From Clostridia bacterium (GTDB taxonomy: Bacteria > Bacillota > Clostridia > Oscillospirales > CAG-272), in assembly GCA_017531925.1 (NCBI GenBank), contig JAFXKD010000020.1:1-58497 (forward strand): a stretch of 58,497 nt of DNA. The letters run 5' to 3'. The notes beneath the pieces were generated by a model. The model did not search any database. It was not told the DNA's origin and saw only the letters and a program-made list of their open reading frames with translations. This document shows positions 41,946 to 51,342 of this stretch, in pieces (within the stretch, counting starts at the first letter, position 1; the number at the start of each line of letters is the position of its first letter). The translations under genes and the position numbers were made by a program.

Positions 41946-42470
41946 GTGAAAATAGCGAAAATGAGCAAGTCACAGTATCTTGAATGCGGAAAAATAGTTA
42001 ATACTCACGGCGTGCGCGGAGGACTCAAGCTTGAGTCGTGGTGCGATACACCGCAGGATCTTGCGTCCCTTAAAAGAGTTTATCTTAAAGAGGGTAAGGG
42101 ATACGCTTGCCATAGGGTAAAAAGAGCATCCGTTTTCAAGCAGTTCGTGCTTCTTGAGATCGAAGGAGTGGGCGATATCGATGCGGCAAACGCGCTCCGC
42201 GGCAGGATCGTTTATGCCGATAGGGACGATATTTCCATTGACGAGGACGGATTCTTTATCGCGGATATCATAGGGCTTCCCGTTATAGATATCGAAAGCG
42301 GTGAGGAGATAGGAAAGCTTTCGGACGTATTCAATCTCGGAGCGAGTGATCTTTACGAGATAGATACCGCGGACGGAAAAAAGCTCATCCCGGCTGTCGA
42401 GGAATTTATAAAAGAGGTCGATACCGAGCGCGGAATTTTCGTTAAGCTGATAGAAGGAATGTTGGACTGA
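41946..42470 (+). CDS. rimM: Ribosome maturation factor RimM
   Basis: A 30S maturation factor binding S19. The 174-residue frame begins at a GTG (41946), 13 bases after AGGAAAGG. An ATG at 41961 is the alternative but lacks a ribosome site. The GKIVNTHGVRGGLKLESW opening and the C-terminal PRC-barrel segment (FFIADIIGLPVID, KKLIPAVEEFIKEVD) are typical. trmD follows at 1 base. rpsP, often upstream, is absent here. Confidence 0.95.
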   Translation: MKIAKMSKSQYLECGKIVNTHGVRGGLKLESWCDTPQDLASLKRVYLKEGKGYACHRVKRASVFKQFVLLEIEGVGDIDAANALRGRIVYADRDDISIDEDGFFIADIIGLPVIDIESGEEIGKLSDVFNLGASDLYEIDTADGKKLIPAVEEFIKEVDTERGIFVKLIEGMLD

Positions 42471-42471
42471 A

Positions 42472-43167
42472 ATGAGATTTGATATAATGACGCTCTTTCC
42501 CGAGCTCGTTTCGGGCGTGCTTGGAGAGAGCATAATGGGCAGAGCGCAGAAGGCGGGGCATATCTCCGTGCATGCGCACAATATACGCGATTATGCGAAC
42601 AATAAGCACCGCAAGGTCGATGACACCGTTTACGGCGGCGGCTTCGGTATGCTTATGATGGCACCACCCGTTTGCGATTGCTACGATGCGGTAAGAGAGC
42701 AGGCGATCTCGGAGCTTGGCGAGGACGCAAAAATCAAGACCGTTTATATGAGTCCGCAGGGCAAGGTCCTTGCTCAGCAGAAGGCACAGGAGCTTTCGGA
42801 ATATGACGGACTCATCATCATCTGCGGTCATTACGAAGGAATTGATACCCGCGCGCTTGAGGAGATACAGCCCGAGGAGATATCTATCGGGGACTACGTT
42901 CTCACGGGCGGAGAGCTGCCCGCGTGCATCCTTGTGGATTGCATATCGCGTCTTAAGGACGGCGTGCTTTCCGATAAGGCGTGCTACGAGGAGGAGAGCA
43001 TCTCAAGCGGCTTGCTTGAATATCCTCAATACACGCGTCCCTATGAATTCAGAGGCAAAAAGGTGCCCGACGTACTTATTTCGGGCAATCACGCAGAGAT
43101 AGACAAATGGAGAAGGGAGCAGGCGCGCATAGTCACCGAGAAAAAGCGGCCCGATCTTCTTGAATGA
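42472..43167 (+). CDS. trmD: tRNA (guanine-37-N1) methyltransferase
   Basis: A SPOUT methyltransferase forming m1G37, 231 residues. Signatures are FDIMTLFPELVSGVLGESIMGRA, DDTVYGGGFGMLM, the knot segment ICGHYEGIDTR, and SIGDYVLTGGELPA. It is directly coupled to rimM. Confidence 0.98.
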   Translation: MRFDIMTLFPELVSGVLGESIMGRAQKAGHISVHAHNIRDYANNKHRKVDDTVYGGGFGMLMMAPPVCDCYDAVREQAISELGEDAKIKTVYMSPQGKVLAQQKAQELSEYDGLIIICGHYEGIDTRALEEIQPEEISIGDYVLTGGELPACILVDCISRLKDGVLSDKACYEEESISSGLLEYPQYTRPYEFRGKKVPDVLISGNHAEIDKWRREQARIVTEKKRPDLLE

Positions 43168-43189
43168 TTTTATCTTAGGAGGGATATTT

Positions 43190-45169
43190 TTGAACAATTT
43201 ACAGGAAAACGGATTGTTTACCGATAAAAAAAGTAAAAAGCGCGAAAAAGTAAAGAAGCGCAGGAACTTTGGCCAGATAATTTACTATCTGTCGCTTTTA
43301 GCAGATAAAATTTCAAGATCGGTCCAAAACAGCTTGTTCGGATACTTTTTGTCCGATCTTTATGCGAAATGGAACGAGGCTTGGAAAAGCAGCGCATTGT
43401 ATCGCAGCTTCAAAAAAAGAAAGGTATTTGGGGGCGCGAGCTTCAAGGGAAATATCGCAAAGCTATACGAGGAGAGTCTTACGTATAGGATCGTAACGCG
43501 TATATCACGCTCCCTTATTCAGTCCTATCTGAGAATATGGGGCGCAGGGGCGTTCTCGTTTGCATTTGTTACGACCTTTATCGCAATGCTGAAATATTAT
43601 TTCACCTCGGATCTGTCATCTAAGAACATATTGATAGCTATTGCGCTCGCTATTCTTTCAGTTCCGCTCATCGCATCCAAAAAGCGCTTGGGAGAGGCTC
43701 TTATCAGAAGCAGAGTATCGTATTACGTTATCGATCATATACTCAGGCTTGATGAAAGTAAGCTTGAGGCGGACCCGGAGGCGCGCGGCGGAAGCTATCC
43801 GATAGTTCTCACGGTTGCATCCGCTCTCGGACTTCTTACGTACCTTGTTGATCCGCTCATTCTTATTGAGATCGTCTCGATCTTGATCTTGTTCGTTCTT
43901 ATTATGTGCTTTCCCGAGCTTGGCACCATTTTCGTGCTTGCCGTGATACCGTTTCTGAGCGTATTTGACAGACCGTCAATGGTAACGCTCATCCTTGTTA
44001 TCTTATCACTGCTCGGATTTTTATCAAAGTTTATCAGGGGAAAGAGGGTAATTTCCTTCGAGCTTATAGACGTGCTCGTGCTGATGTTTGGCGCGCTCAT
44101 CCTCTTTGGCGGAATATTTACTCGCGGAGGAATGGCTTCCACACTTTCCGCGGCTATGTATTTTACGTTTATTCTTATCTATTTTCTTATAGTTAACTCA
44201 TATATAAGAAAAACGTGGATATACAGGAGCGTAAAGCTTATGGTAATAAGCACCTCGATAGTTGCTCTGATAGGTATTTTTGAGGATGGAGTGATAAGCT
44301 CCTCGCTTGTAGATATGTCGGTGTTTGCGGATATCGGCGCAAGAGTCAGCTCCTTGCTCGGAAATCCGAATATGCTCGGCGTATATCTCGTTATCGTATT
44401 TCCTTTGTGCGTTGGACAGATGCTCAGCTCACAAAAGAAGATAAATAAATTCATATACGCATTGTGCTCACTCTCCGTGCTTGTATGTACCGTTATGACG
44501 TGGTCTCGCGGTGCATGGCTCGGAATTATGGCGTCCATCGTTCTGTTTGCCCTTTTATATAATTTCAGAACGGTGTGGATATTCGCTGCAGGGATTTTTA
44601 CGATGCCTCTTTGGATAGAGCTTTTACCAAGAAGCGTCTTTAACCGCCTCTTGAGTATAGTAACTATGTCGGACAGCTCCGTTATATATCGCTTCAATAC
44701 CTGGCGCGGAGTCGTTAATATGATTGGAGATAATCTCCTGTCGGGCGTGGGAGTAGGTGAGAGCGCGTTCAAGCACGTATATTCTATGTATGCTGTACCG
44801 GGAACGGAAAGCGTAATGCATTCTCATAATCTCTTTCTGCAGATAATGCTTGAGCTTGGAATAATAGGTATAGTTATTTTCGCTCTGATACTATTGACTT
44901 ATTCCCAAAAATGCTTTTCAGATCTGAAGAACGGTAACAGACACAGCAAATCGGAAATACTAATTGCCGCCTCGTTTTCGGGAATTGTCGGTGCGCTCGT
45001 TATGGGATTGACCGATCATATATGGTATAACTACCGCGTTTTCCTCGTATTTTGGGCAGTATTGGCTCTCAGCGTGGCACTTATCAAGATCAACGATAAG
45101 GAAAGGGCTAAGGAGATAGCTGCAAATGAAAACGAAACCGGCAGAGCGGTTCTTGATATTTATCTTTGA
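43190..45169 (+). CDS. O-antigen-ligase-like polytopic membrane protein
   Basis: A 659-residue protein with a basic N-terminal cytoplasmic region (about 1-110) and roughly twelve membrane segments. The region near 380-560 fits the Wzy_C/O-antigen ligase family (GNPNMLGVYLVIVFPLCVG, TWSRGAWLGI, LSGVGVGESAFKHVYS and MHSHNLFLQIMLELG, with the conserved histidine pair). It likely polymerises or transfers a glycan outside the membrane. The TTG at 43190 is chosen because AGGAGGG ends 6 bases before it. Downstream DUF4330-type proteins probably work with it. Confidence 0.83.
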   Translation: MNNLQENGLFTDKKSKKREKVKKRRNFGQIIYYLSLLADKISRSVQNSLFGYFLSDLYAKWNEAWKSSALYRSFKKRKVFGGASFKGNIAKLYEESLTYRIVTRISRSLIQSYLRIWGAGAFSFAFVTTFIAMLKYYFTSDLSSKNILIAIALAILSVPLIASKKRLGEALIRSRVSYYVIDHILRLDESKLEADPEARGGSYPIVLTVASALGLLTYLVDPLILIEIVSILILFVLIMCFPELGTIFVLAVIPFLSVFDRPSMVTLILVILSLLGFLSKFIRGKRVISFELIDVLVLMFGALILFGGIFTRGGMASTLSAAMYFTFILIYFLIVNSYIRKTWIYRSVKLMVISTSIVALIGIFEDGVISSSLVDMSVFADIGARVSSLLGNPNMLGVYLVIVFPLCVGQMLSSQKKINKFIYALCSLSVLVCTVMTWSRGAWLGIMASIVLFALLYNFRTVWIFAAGIFTMPLWIELLPRSVFNRLLSIVTMSDSSVIYRFNTWRGVVNMIGDNLLSGVGVGESAFKHVYSMYAVPGTESVMHSHNLFLQIMLELGIIGIVIFALILLTYSQKCFSDLKNGNRHSKSEILIAASFSGIVGALVMGLTDHIWYNYRVFLVFWAVLALSVALIKINDKERAKEIAANENETGRAVLDIYL

Positions 45170-45186
45170 TTGATTTTGGAGGCTAT

Positions 45187-45687
45187 ATGGAAAACAGTAT
45201 AAATAACAGAAAAAAGAAAAAGGTAAACGCCTTTGATATATTGCTGATAGTGGTTGCTCTGGCTTTGGCATTTGCGGCGTTTTGGATATTGGATCCCTTT
45301 TACCTGTTCTCCGGTGACCAGAAGCAGCCCGCATCTATCACCTATGTGGTGGTGTTCCGCGGAGTTGACGATGACGTCATCGAAGGGATAAGTCAGGGAA
45401 GCACGGTAACCAATGCTTCTACGGGGGACGTGCTTGGCAAGGCAACCTCGGTAAGAAAGCGCGATGCTGTGGTTTGGGAATATGTTGAAGGCGAATCCAA
45501 TATGGTAAAGAAGACCCTTGAGGGCAAAAGTGACGTTTACGTTACTATACATCTGGACTGTGTTTACGAGCAGGGCATTGGCTATACGATAAACGGACAG
45601 CAGATAGCTTACGGAACGGATCTTTCTCTCAGACTTTCGGGTTTTGTGGGCACGGGCGAGTGCGTATCGCTTTCTGTAAGCAAGTAA
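45187..45687 (+). CDS. DUF4330-type single-pass membrane protein 1
   Basis: A 166-residue protein with a Lys-rich cytoplasmic start, one membrane anchor (about 16-35, FDILLIVVALALAFAAFWIL) and an extracytoplasmic beta-rich domain. The layout, with the anchor preceded by NAFD and a later GDVLGK segment, resembles DUF4330 proteins. TTGGAGG precedes the ATG at 45187. It lies between the ligase-like gene and a second, related gene. Confidence 0.7.
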   Translation: MENSINNRKKKKVNAFDILLIVVALALAFAAFWILDPFYLFSGDQKQPASITYVVVFRGVDDDVIEGISQGSTVTNASTGDVLGKATSVRKRDAVVWEYVEGESNMVKKTLEGKSDVYVTIHLDCVYEQGIGYTINGQQIAYGTDLSLRLSGFVGTGECVSLSVSK

Positions 45688-45696
45688 GGAGGAACT

Positions 45697-46203
45697 ATGA
45701 ATAACGAGATCAAAAAAAGCAGATTTAACGCAATTGATGGCGTGATAATACTCCTTGTTATCCTTTGTTTGGTAGCTATTGCATATAAAGCCATAACCTT
45801 TGATGAGAATTCTGTGAATTCCAATCTCAAGGAATACCGAATTCATTTTAAGGTTGATGATATCAGCAGCTCATCATACGATTATTTTGTAAAAGGAGAC
45901 ACCTTGCGTATCAAATCGAGCGGCAGGGTGCTTGGCAAGCTTGAGGGAATAAATCAGCACCTTCCCGCAGTTGGAGCGTATAATGAAAATGGAGGAAAGG
46001 TGCTTTATCCCTCCATTGAAAATCCCACCATATACAACGACACAAGGTATTCGTTATCAGGGTATGTTACTGTAAAGGGTGAGATGACGGAGAACGGATT
46101 TCTGTTGAACGGGGACTACTATATCGCATCCAATACCTCTTTATATGTAATAAGTGAGCATATCGAAACCGAAATAAGAATAATAGATATTATCGAAAAA
46201 TAA
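45697..46203 (+). CDS. DUF4330-type single-pass membrane protein 2
   Basis: A 168-residue protein with the hallmark FNAIDGVIILLVILCLVAI membrane segment (about 9-28) of DUF4330 and an extracytoplasmic domain containing RIKSSGRVLGKL. It shares its plan with the preceding gene and is spaced 9 bases from it, which suggests an old tandem duplication. AAGGAGG precedes the ATG. Function unknown; linkage points to surface glycan export. Confidence 0.78.
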   Translation: MNNEIKKSRFNAIDGVIILLVILCLVAIAYKAITFDENSVNSNLKEYRIHFKVDDISSSSYDYFVKGDTLRIKSSGRVLGKLEGINQHLPAVGAYNENGGKVLYPSIENPTIYNDTRYSLSGYVTVKGEMTENGFLLNGDYYIASNTSLYVISEHIETEIRIIDIIEK

Positions 46204-46298
46204 GGCTATTTGCATATATTTTTCATAAAAATGTGCAAAATTGTTAAAAAAATAATAATTTTCGTCAAAAGTTTATGCAAGTGTACAAATACTTTTTC

Positions 46299-46327
46299 TT
46301 GATTTTATCCGATTTACTTGATATAAT
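46299..46327 (+). promoter_or_regulatory. Promoter of the HPr gene
   Basis: TTGATT (46299-46304), 17 bp, TATAAT (46322-46327). It sits in a 186-base AT-rich gap. Confidence 0.7.
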
Positions 46328-46389
46328 ATACTTATAGAACTATCTAACATTTTAATTATATTGAGTAGAGTGAAATTAGGAGCGTAATT

Positions 46390-46662
46390 ATGATTACTAA
46401 AGAGGTAAAAATTTCAAATGCAATAGGACTTCACGCAAGACCTGCGACCTTCTTTATTCAAAAGGCGAATACTTACCGCAGCTCTATCTGGGTTGAGAAG
46501 GATGACAGAAGGGTGAATGCAAAAAGCCTCTTGGGTGTTCTTTCACTTGGTATTGCTAAGGGAATGACGATCTCGCTTATTGCAGACGGACAGGACGAGG
46601 AGAATGCTATTGAAGGACTTTCTGAGCTTATCAACACCGGCTTTCCTGAGCAGATGATCTGA
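46390..46662 (+). CDS. ptsH: HPr-family phosphocarrier protein
   Basis: A 90-residue phosphocarrier. His15 lies in GLHARPA, the PEP-dependent phosphorylation site used in sugar PTS transport. Ser46 lies in NAKSLLGVLSL, the regulatory HPr kinase site. With both residues present it is HPr-like rather than Crh-like. TTAGGAG precedes the start. It is monocistronic, with a strong terminator. Confidence 0.93.
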   Translation: MITKEVKISNAIGLHARPATFFIQKANTYRSSIWVEKDDRRVNAKSLLGVLSLGIAKGMTISLIADGQDEENAIEGLSELINTGFPEQMI

Positions 46663-46682
46663 TTGCTTAACTAAAAATTTTT

Positions 46683-46710
46683 GGCGAGGAGCTTGCTCCT
46701 CGCCGTTTTA
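46683..46710 (+). terminator. Terminator after HPr
   Basis: Perfect 10-bp stem GGCGAGGAGC/GCTCCTCGCC with a TT loop, followed by GTTTTA. Confidence 0.92.
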
Positions 46711-46737
46711 CTCTTATGATGAAAGGAGCGTGATTAT

Positions 46738-48558
46738 ATGCCAAGCAGATCCGAGCTGCTGCTTAAGGCAAACGGACTGCCGCTTTGCGCGGGGGTCTAT
46801 ATTATGCGTGACAGAGCGGGCAAGGTCATTTACGTTGGAAAGAGTGCAAGGCTTAAAAATCGCGTTTCGCAGTATTTCCAGAACAGTGAAAAGAACGCCA
46901 AGACCGCCAAAATGGTTGCGAACGTTTTTGATTTTGATTATATCCTCTGCGATACCGAGATGGAGGCGCTTACGCTTGAGAATTCGCTTATCAAGAAGTA
47001 TTCGCCAAAGTATAATATCAGACTCAAGGATTCAAAATCCTATCCATATATAAAGGTAACGGACGAGGAATATCCGCGCATACTGTTCACAAGGACGCGC
47101 GCATCTGACAAAGCCAAATATTTTGGACCCTTCGGAGGTGCTAACACCGTTTACGGTATTATGTCCCTGCTTCAGAAAACTCTCGGAATACCGAGCTGTA
47201 AGCTCTCGTTTCCGCGAGATATAGGCAAGGGACGGGAATGCCTTTACTATCAGATGAAGCAATGCTGCGGTGTGTGCCGCGGTCACGTGAGCGCGCAGGA
47301 GTACCGCGAGCTTATAAAATGCGCCGTTGATATACTCAAGGGAAATACAAGGGGAGCAATAGCCTCTCTTGAAGAAAAGATGTACGCATACAGCGAGGCG
47401 GAGAAGTACGAATCGGCAATGAAATGCCGGGATACCATCCGCGCGCTTGAAAAAATAAGGGAGAAGCAGAAGGTGGTTGACTCGCCCGACGCGGAATATG
47501 ACGTTATCGCGCTCTATTCGGACGAGCTTTGCTCGTGCCTTTCCATATATTCGGTAAGAGAAGGGATCCTCGGTGGAAAGAACGATTACGTTTTCGGTGC
47601 GGATAAGCTTCTTGACGAGGCATCACTCACCGCCTTTTTGGTCGATTATTACGCCCATTCGGACGCCATCCCCAAAAGGATCGTTTTTGATAGCTCGGTA
47701 ACGGTAGAGGAGGAGCTTCTTTCGGGATTTCTCAGTGAGCAAGCGGGAAGGCGCATCACCCTCTGGACGCCTCAGCGTACCGAGATGAAAAGGCTTTGCG
47801 AGATGATACTTGCCAATGCCAAGGAGAAGGCGAATGCTTACGTTAAGGAGTATGAAAAGGACAATTCGATCCTTTTGCGCCTTGCGGAGCTGCTCTCACT
47901 TGAAAGCGTGCCGCAGAGGATAGAAGCATACGATATCTCAAATATCGGCGCTGAGCATAAAACGGGCGGAATGGTGGTCTATATTGACGGCAAGCCCAAA
48001 AAGAGCGATTACAGAACTTTCACTATAAAGGACGTTGACGGAACGGACGATTACGCCTGTATGCGTGAAACCTTGCGCCGCAGACTCTCGCATCTTTCCG
48101 ATGAGCGCGGATCTATGAGTGAATATCCCGATCTTCTGCTTATTGACGGGGGCAGGACTCACGTTGCGGCGGTCAAGGAAGTGCTTTGTGAAATGGAGCT
48201 TGATATCCCAACCTTTGGTATGGTGAAGGACGATTTTCACAAAACGAGGGCGCTTTGCACCGAGGATGAGGAGATCAGCATTGCCCGCGAGCAGGCGATA
48301 TACGGACTTATCTTCCGCATACAGGAGGAGGTCCATAGATATACGGTGTCGAGAATGAGCGCGGCAAAATCCAGGACGGTAAAGCACTCGTCACTTGAGA
48401 GGATCAAGGGCGTTGGTGCGGCTAAGGCAAAGGCTCTGCTCCTTCATTTCGGAACGCTTAGCGCGATAAAGAACGCGGGCGAGGACGAACTTGCTTCGGT
48501 AAAGGGAGTCAGCCGTGCGGACGCGCAGAATATTTATAATTATTTTCACGGAGATTGA
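46738..48558 (+). CDS. uvrC: Excinuclease ABC subunit C
   Basis: Dual-incision nuclease of nucleotide excision repair, 606 residues. It has an N-terminal GIY-YIG domain (AGVYIMRDRAGKVIYVGKSARL, about 17-40), a UVR motif (EEKMYAYSEAEKYESAMKCRD, about 210-235), the RNase H-like C-terminal nuclease (DISNIGAEHKTGGMVVYIDG, LLIDGG) and tandem helix-hairpin-helix motifs (IKGVGAAKAKALL, VKGVSRADAQNIY). AAAGGAG precedes the start. Confidence 0.97.
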   Translation: MPSRSELLLKANGLPLCAGVYIMRDRAGKVIYVGKSARLKNRVSQYFQNSEKNAKTAKMVANVFDFDYILCDTEMEALTLENSLIKKYSPKYNIRLKDSKSYPYIKVTDEEYPRILFTRTRASDKAKYFGPFGGANTVYGIMSLLQKTLGIPSCKLSFPRDIGKGRECLYYQMKQCCGVCRGHVSAQEYRELIKCAVDILKGNTRGAIASLEEKMYAYSEAEKYESAMKCRDTIRALEKIREKQKVVDSPDAEYDVIALYSDELCSCLSIYSVREGILGGKNDYVFGADKLLDEASLTAFLVDYYAHSDAIPKRIVFDSSVTVEEELLSGFLSEQAGRRITLWTPQRTEMKRLCEMILANAKEKANAYVKEYEKDNSILLRLAELLSLESVPQRIEAYDISNIGAEHKTGGMVVYIDGKPKKSDYRTFTIKDVDGTDDYACMRETLRRRLSHLSDERGSMSEYPDLLLIDGGRTHVAAVKEVLCEMELDIPTFGMVKDDFHKTRALCTEDEEISIAREQAIYGLIFRIQEEVHRYTVSRMSAAKSRTVKHSSLERIKGVGAAKAKALLLHFGTLSAIKNAGEDELASVKGVSRADAQNIYNYFHGD

Positions 48559-48559
48559 T

Positions 48560-49123
48560 ATGAGGATCATTACAGGTAAGGCAAGGGGAGTACGCCTTGA
48601 AACGCTTGACGGACTGAACACGCGTCCAACGAGTGAGAGAAGCAAGGAGGCGATATTTTCTATGCTTCAATTTGATATAGCGGGCTCTTTGGTGCTTGAT
48701 CTTTTTGCTGGCTCGGGACAGATGGGTCTTGAGGCTGCGAGCAGGGGGGCGGAAGCGGTCCTTCTTGTCGATAGAAGCAAGGAAGCCTTTAAGATAATAA
48801 ATAATAATATTACAAAAACGCGTCTTTCTGATACGGTCACGGCAAAAAATGAGGATTCTATCTCATTTATAAAAAGATGTGATAACTCAAAGAAATTTGA
48901 TATCGTTTTTCTTGATCCGCCATACGCCACAGCTCTTATCGATGAAGCCCTCACCGTCCTTTTTGAGCGAGAGCTTATAGATGATGAGTCGATCATTGTG
49001 TGCGAAAGCGACAGATTTGAAATTTTGGGTATTGCAAATTCCGAAAAATATGATATAATCAAAACGATGAAGCACGGAGCGGCACATATTTCCGTGCTGA
49101 GAATTAAAAGTGAGGCGATCTGA
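48560..49123 (+). CDS. rsmD: 16S rRNA (guanine-966-N2) methyltransferase
   Basis: A 187-residue Rossmann-fold methyltransferase. Signatures are MRIITGKARGVRLE, RPTSERSKEAIFSML, SAM-binding LDLFAGSGQMGLEAASRGA and the catalytic DPPY. The start at 48560 follows CGGAG one base after the uvrC stop. The stop abuts the coaD start, as is common. Confidence 0.96.
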   Translation: MRIITGKARGVRLETLDGLNTRPTSERSKEAIFSMLQFDIAGSLVLDLFAGSGQMGLEAASRGAEAVLLVDRSKEAFKIINNNITKTRLSDTVTAKNEDSISFIKRCDNSKKFDIVFLDPPYATALIDEALTVLFERELIDDESIIVCESDRFEILGIANSEKYDIIKTMKHGAAHISVLRIKSEAI

Positions 49124-49597
49124 TTGAAAATTGCAGTAGTTCCGGGCAGCTTTGATCCTATGACAGTGGGACACGTAAATATAATCGAGCGCGCGGCGAC
49201 CCTTTTTGATAAGGTTTACGTTGCGGTAATGATAAACGATGCGAAAAGCTATATGTTCACGCGTGAGCAGAGGACCGAGATAGCAAGGCTCTCCTGCGCG
49301 CACATAGATAACGTTGAGGTCATATTCGACGGAGGAATGCTTGCATCCCTTGCGGCTCGCCTTGGCGCGTGCGCGATAGTGAAGGGAATACGTGACGAGA
49401 AGGATTATCATTACGAATTTGAAATGGCGCAGTACAATTACCGTATGAATCAGAGCGCGCAGACGGTCTTTCTGCCCTGCGACGAGGGTGCAAGGGAGAT
49501 AAGCTCCACCGCTGTAAGAGAAAGACTTGATCGCGGCGAGGATATATCGGACGTCGTTTCGGTAAATGCTATCGAATATCTGAGATCCATAATATAA
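49124..49597 (+). CDS. coaD: Phosphopantetheine adenylyltransferase
   Basis: Fourth CoA synthesis step: 4'-phosphopantetheine + ATP gives dephospho-CoA + PPi. The 157 residues include GSFDPMTVGHVNI (TxGH motif with H17) and the C-terminal EISSTAVRERL motif. It begins with TTG directly after the rsmD stop; GTGAGG lies 8 bases upstream. Confidence 0.97.
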   Translation: MKIAVVPGSFDPMTVGHVNIIERAATLFDKVYVAVMINDAKSYMFTREQRTEIARLSCAHIDNVEVIFDGGMLASLAARLGACAIVKGIRDEKDYHYEFEMAQYNYRMNQSAQTVFLPCDEGAREISSTAVRERLDRGEDISDVVSVNAIEYLRSII

Positions 49598-49600
49598 AAT

Positions 49601-49627
49601 AAGGCAAGGGCGACCTTGCCTTTTTTC
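49601..49627 (+). terminator. Terminator after coaD
   Basis: Perfect 9-bp stem AAGGCAAGG/CCTTGCCTT, loop GCGA, followed by a TTTT run. Confidence 0.92.
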
Positions 49628-49692
49628 GTATCATAAAATGCCGCGCATGTTCATATACTTGACCGAGAAAGAATTTTTTGGAGGAGCTGTAT

Positions 49693-51171
49693 ATGAGCGA
49701 ACATACTATTTACGGTGATATAGCGCGCAGAACGGGCGGAGATATCTATATCGGAGCGGTGGGACCCGTGAGATGCGGAAAATCCACCTTTATAAAGAGA
49801 TTTATGGAAACTCTCGTGCTGCCGAATATCAAGGAGGGCTATGAGCGTGACAGAGCGCGCGACGAGCTTCCGCAGAGCGCGGGAGGTAAAACGGTTATGA
49901 CCACCGAGCCGAAATTTATTCCCGATAGCGCGGTCAATATTGAGATGGGCGGCGGCGAGCGGATGCGCGTAAAGATGATAGATTGTGTCGGTTACATCGT
50001 TCCGGACGCGCTGGGTACTATTGAGGAGGGACAGCCGAGAATGGTGCGCACACCTTGGAGCGAAGAGCCTATGCCATTTACCGCGGCTGCAGAGCTTGGC
50101 ACCAAGAAGGTGATAAACGAGCATTCTACGATAGGAATGCTTGTTACAACTGACGGAACGATAGGCGAGATCCCACGTGAGAGCTATGTTTCTGCGGAGG
50201 AGAGGATCGTAGGAGAGCTTCGCGAGATAGGAAAGCCCTTTGTGATAGTTCTGAATTCAGCAAATCCGAGCGATCCAAAAAGTATATCGCTTGGGGAGGA
50301 GCTTGAAGAAAAATACGGCGCGCCCGTTGCTCTCGTCAACTGTCTGGAGCTTGACGGGGAGGATATAAAGAATATCTTACAGATGATCCTTTGCGAATTT
50401 CCCGTGACAGAGATCAGGGTGAGCCTTCCCGAGTGGATGCAGGCACTTGATAACAGTCATCCTGTAAAAAGGTCCATCAGCGAATCCGTTTGCAGATGTG
50501 CGGACGGTATCTCACGCGCGGGAGATATAAAGGAGGGGTTTGCGCCTCTTTTGGAAAACGAGAACGTTGCGGGCGTTACCGTAAACAGCATTGACTACGG
50601 TTGCGGCAGAGCGGCGGTTACCGTGGATTGTACAAAGGAGCTTTATTTTAAAACCCTTTGCGAGCTTACGGGCTTTGATATTACCGGGGAAGAGCAGCTT
50701 GTCAGACTTCTGCGAGAATATTCAAGTAAAAAGAGCGAATTTGACCGCGTTTCGGAGGCACTTTCCGAGGCGAATGAAAAGGGCTACGGCATAGTAATGC
50801 CCGACGTTAGCGCATTACGTCTTGAAGAGCCCGAGATCGTAAAGCAGGCTGGCGGATACGGAGTCAAGCTCCGCGCGAGCGCGCAATCGATCCATATGAT
50901 ACGCGCGAATATTGAAACGGAGATCAACCCCATCGTTGGAACGGAGGCGCAGAGCGAGGATCTCGTTCGCTATATGCTCGAGGAATTTGAGGAGGATCCG
51001 AGAAGGATATGGGAATCAAATATGTTTGGCAAGAGCCTGTATGAGCTGATGAACGAGGGACTGCATACAAAGCTTGAGCATATTCCCGACGAGTCACGCA
51101 CAAAGCTCTCCGAAACTCTTGAGCGGATTATAAACGAGGGCTCAAACGGACTTATTTGTATTATTTTGTAA
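49693..51171 (+). CDS. spoIVA: Stage IV sporulation protein A
   Basis: An ATPase that polymerises on the forespore surface as the base of the spore coat. The 492 residues show the Walker A segment GPVRCGKST (24-32), the conserved GGKTVMTTEPKFIP and DCVGYIVPDALG regions, and a hydrophobic C-terminus (GLICIIL) needed for binding SpoVM. The start at 49693 is set by TTGGAGGAG. It is strong evidence that the organism forms endospores. Confidence 0.97.
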   Translation: MSEHTIYGDIARRTGGDIYIGAVGPVRCGKSTFIKRFMETLVLPNIKEGYERDRARDELPQSAGGKTVMTTEPKFIPDSAVNIEMGGGERMRVKMIDCVGYIVPDALGTIEEGQPRMVRTPWSEEPMPFTAAAELGTKKVINEHSTIGMLVTTDGTIGEIPRESYVSAEERIVGELREIGKPFVIVLNSANPSDPKSISLGEELEEKYGAPVALVNCLELDGEDIKNILQMILCEFPVTEIRVSLPEWMQALDNSHPVKRSISESVCRCADGISRAGDIKEGFAPLLENENVAGVTVNSIDYGCGRAAVTVDCTKELYFKTLCELTGFDITGEEQLVRLLREYSSKKSEFDRVSEALSEANEKGYGIVMPDVSALRLEEPEIVKQAGGYGVKLRASAQSIHMIRANIETEINPIVGTEAQSEDLVRYMLEEFEEDPRRIWESNMFGKSLYELMNEGLHTKLEHIPDESRTKLSETLERIINEGSNGLICIIL

Positions 51172-51240
51172 AACACAAAGAATGTTTGGACTTTTCTTGA
51201 AGCCGAAACTGCACATTAAAAGTTCTAATTTTGCTTTGAT

Positions 51241-51299
51241 CGTAGCTCATTAAGCTTTTGCAAAGCTTTTCTCGAAAAGCGTCTTCCGTATGGACTAAC
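51241..51299 (+). repeat. Hairpin-mosaic remnant (element 4)
   Basis: Only the right end of the family is present: CGTAGCTCATTAAGCTTTTG, hairpin GCTTTT/AAAAGC with a CTCG loop, then GGACTAAC. It aligns with the end of element 3 (31494-31559). It lies between spoIVA and the terminator of the flavoprotein gene. Confidence 0.75.
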
Positions 51300-51300
51300 T

Positions 51301-51333
51301 AAAAAAGCACCTCTTAAAAAAGAGGTGCTTGAA
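51301..51333 (-). terminator. Terminator of the flavoprotein gene
   Basis: 11-bp stem AAGCACCTCTT/AAGAGGTGCTT. On the minus strand it is followed by a T run (TTTTTT). Confidence 0.9.
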
Positions 51334-51342
51334 TTTTTATGA

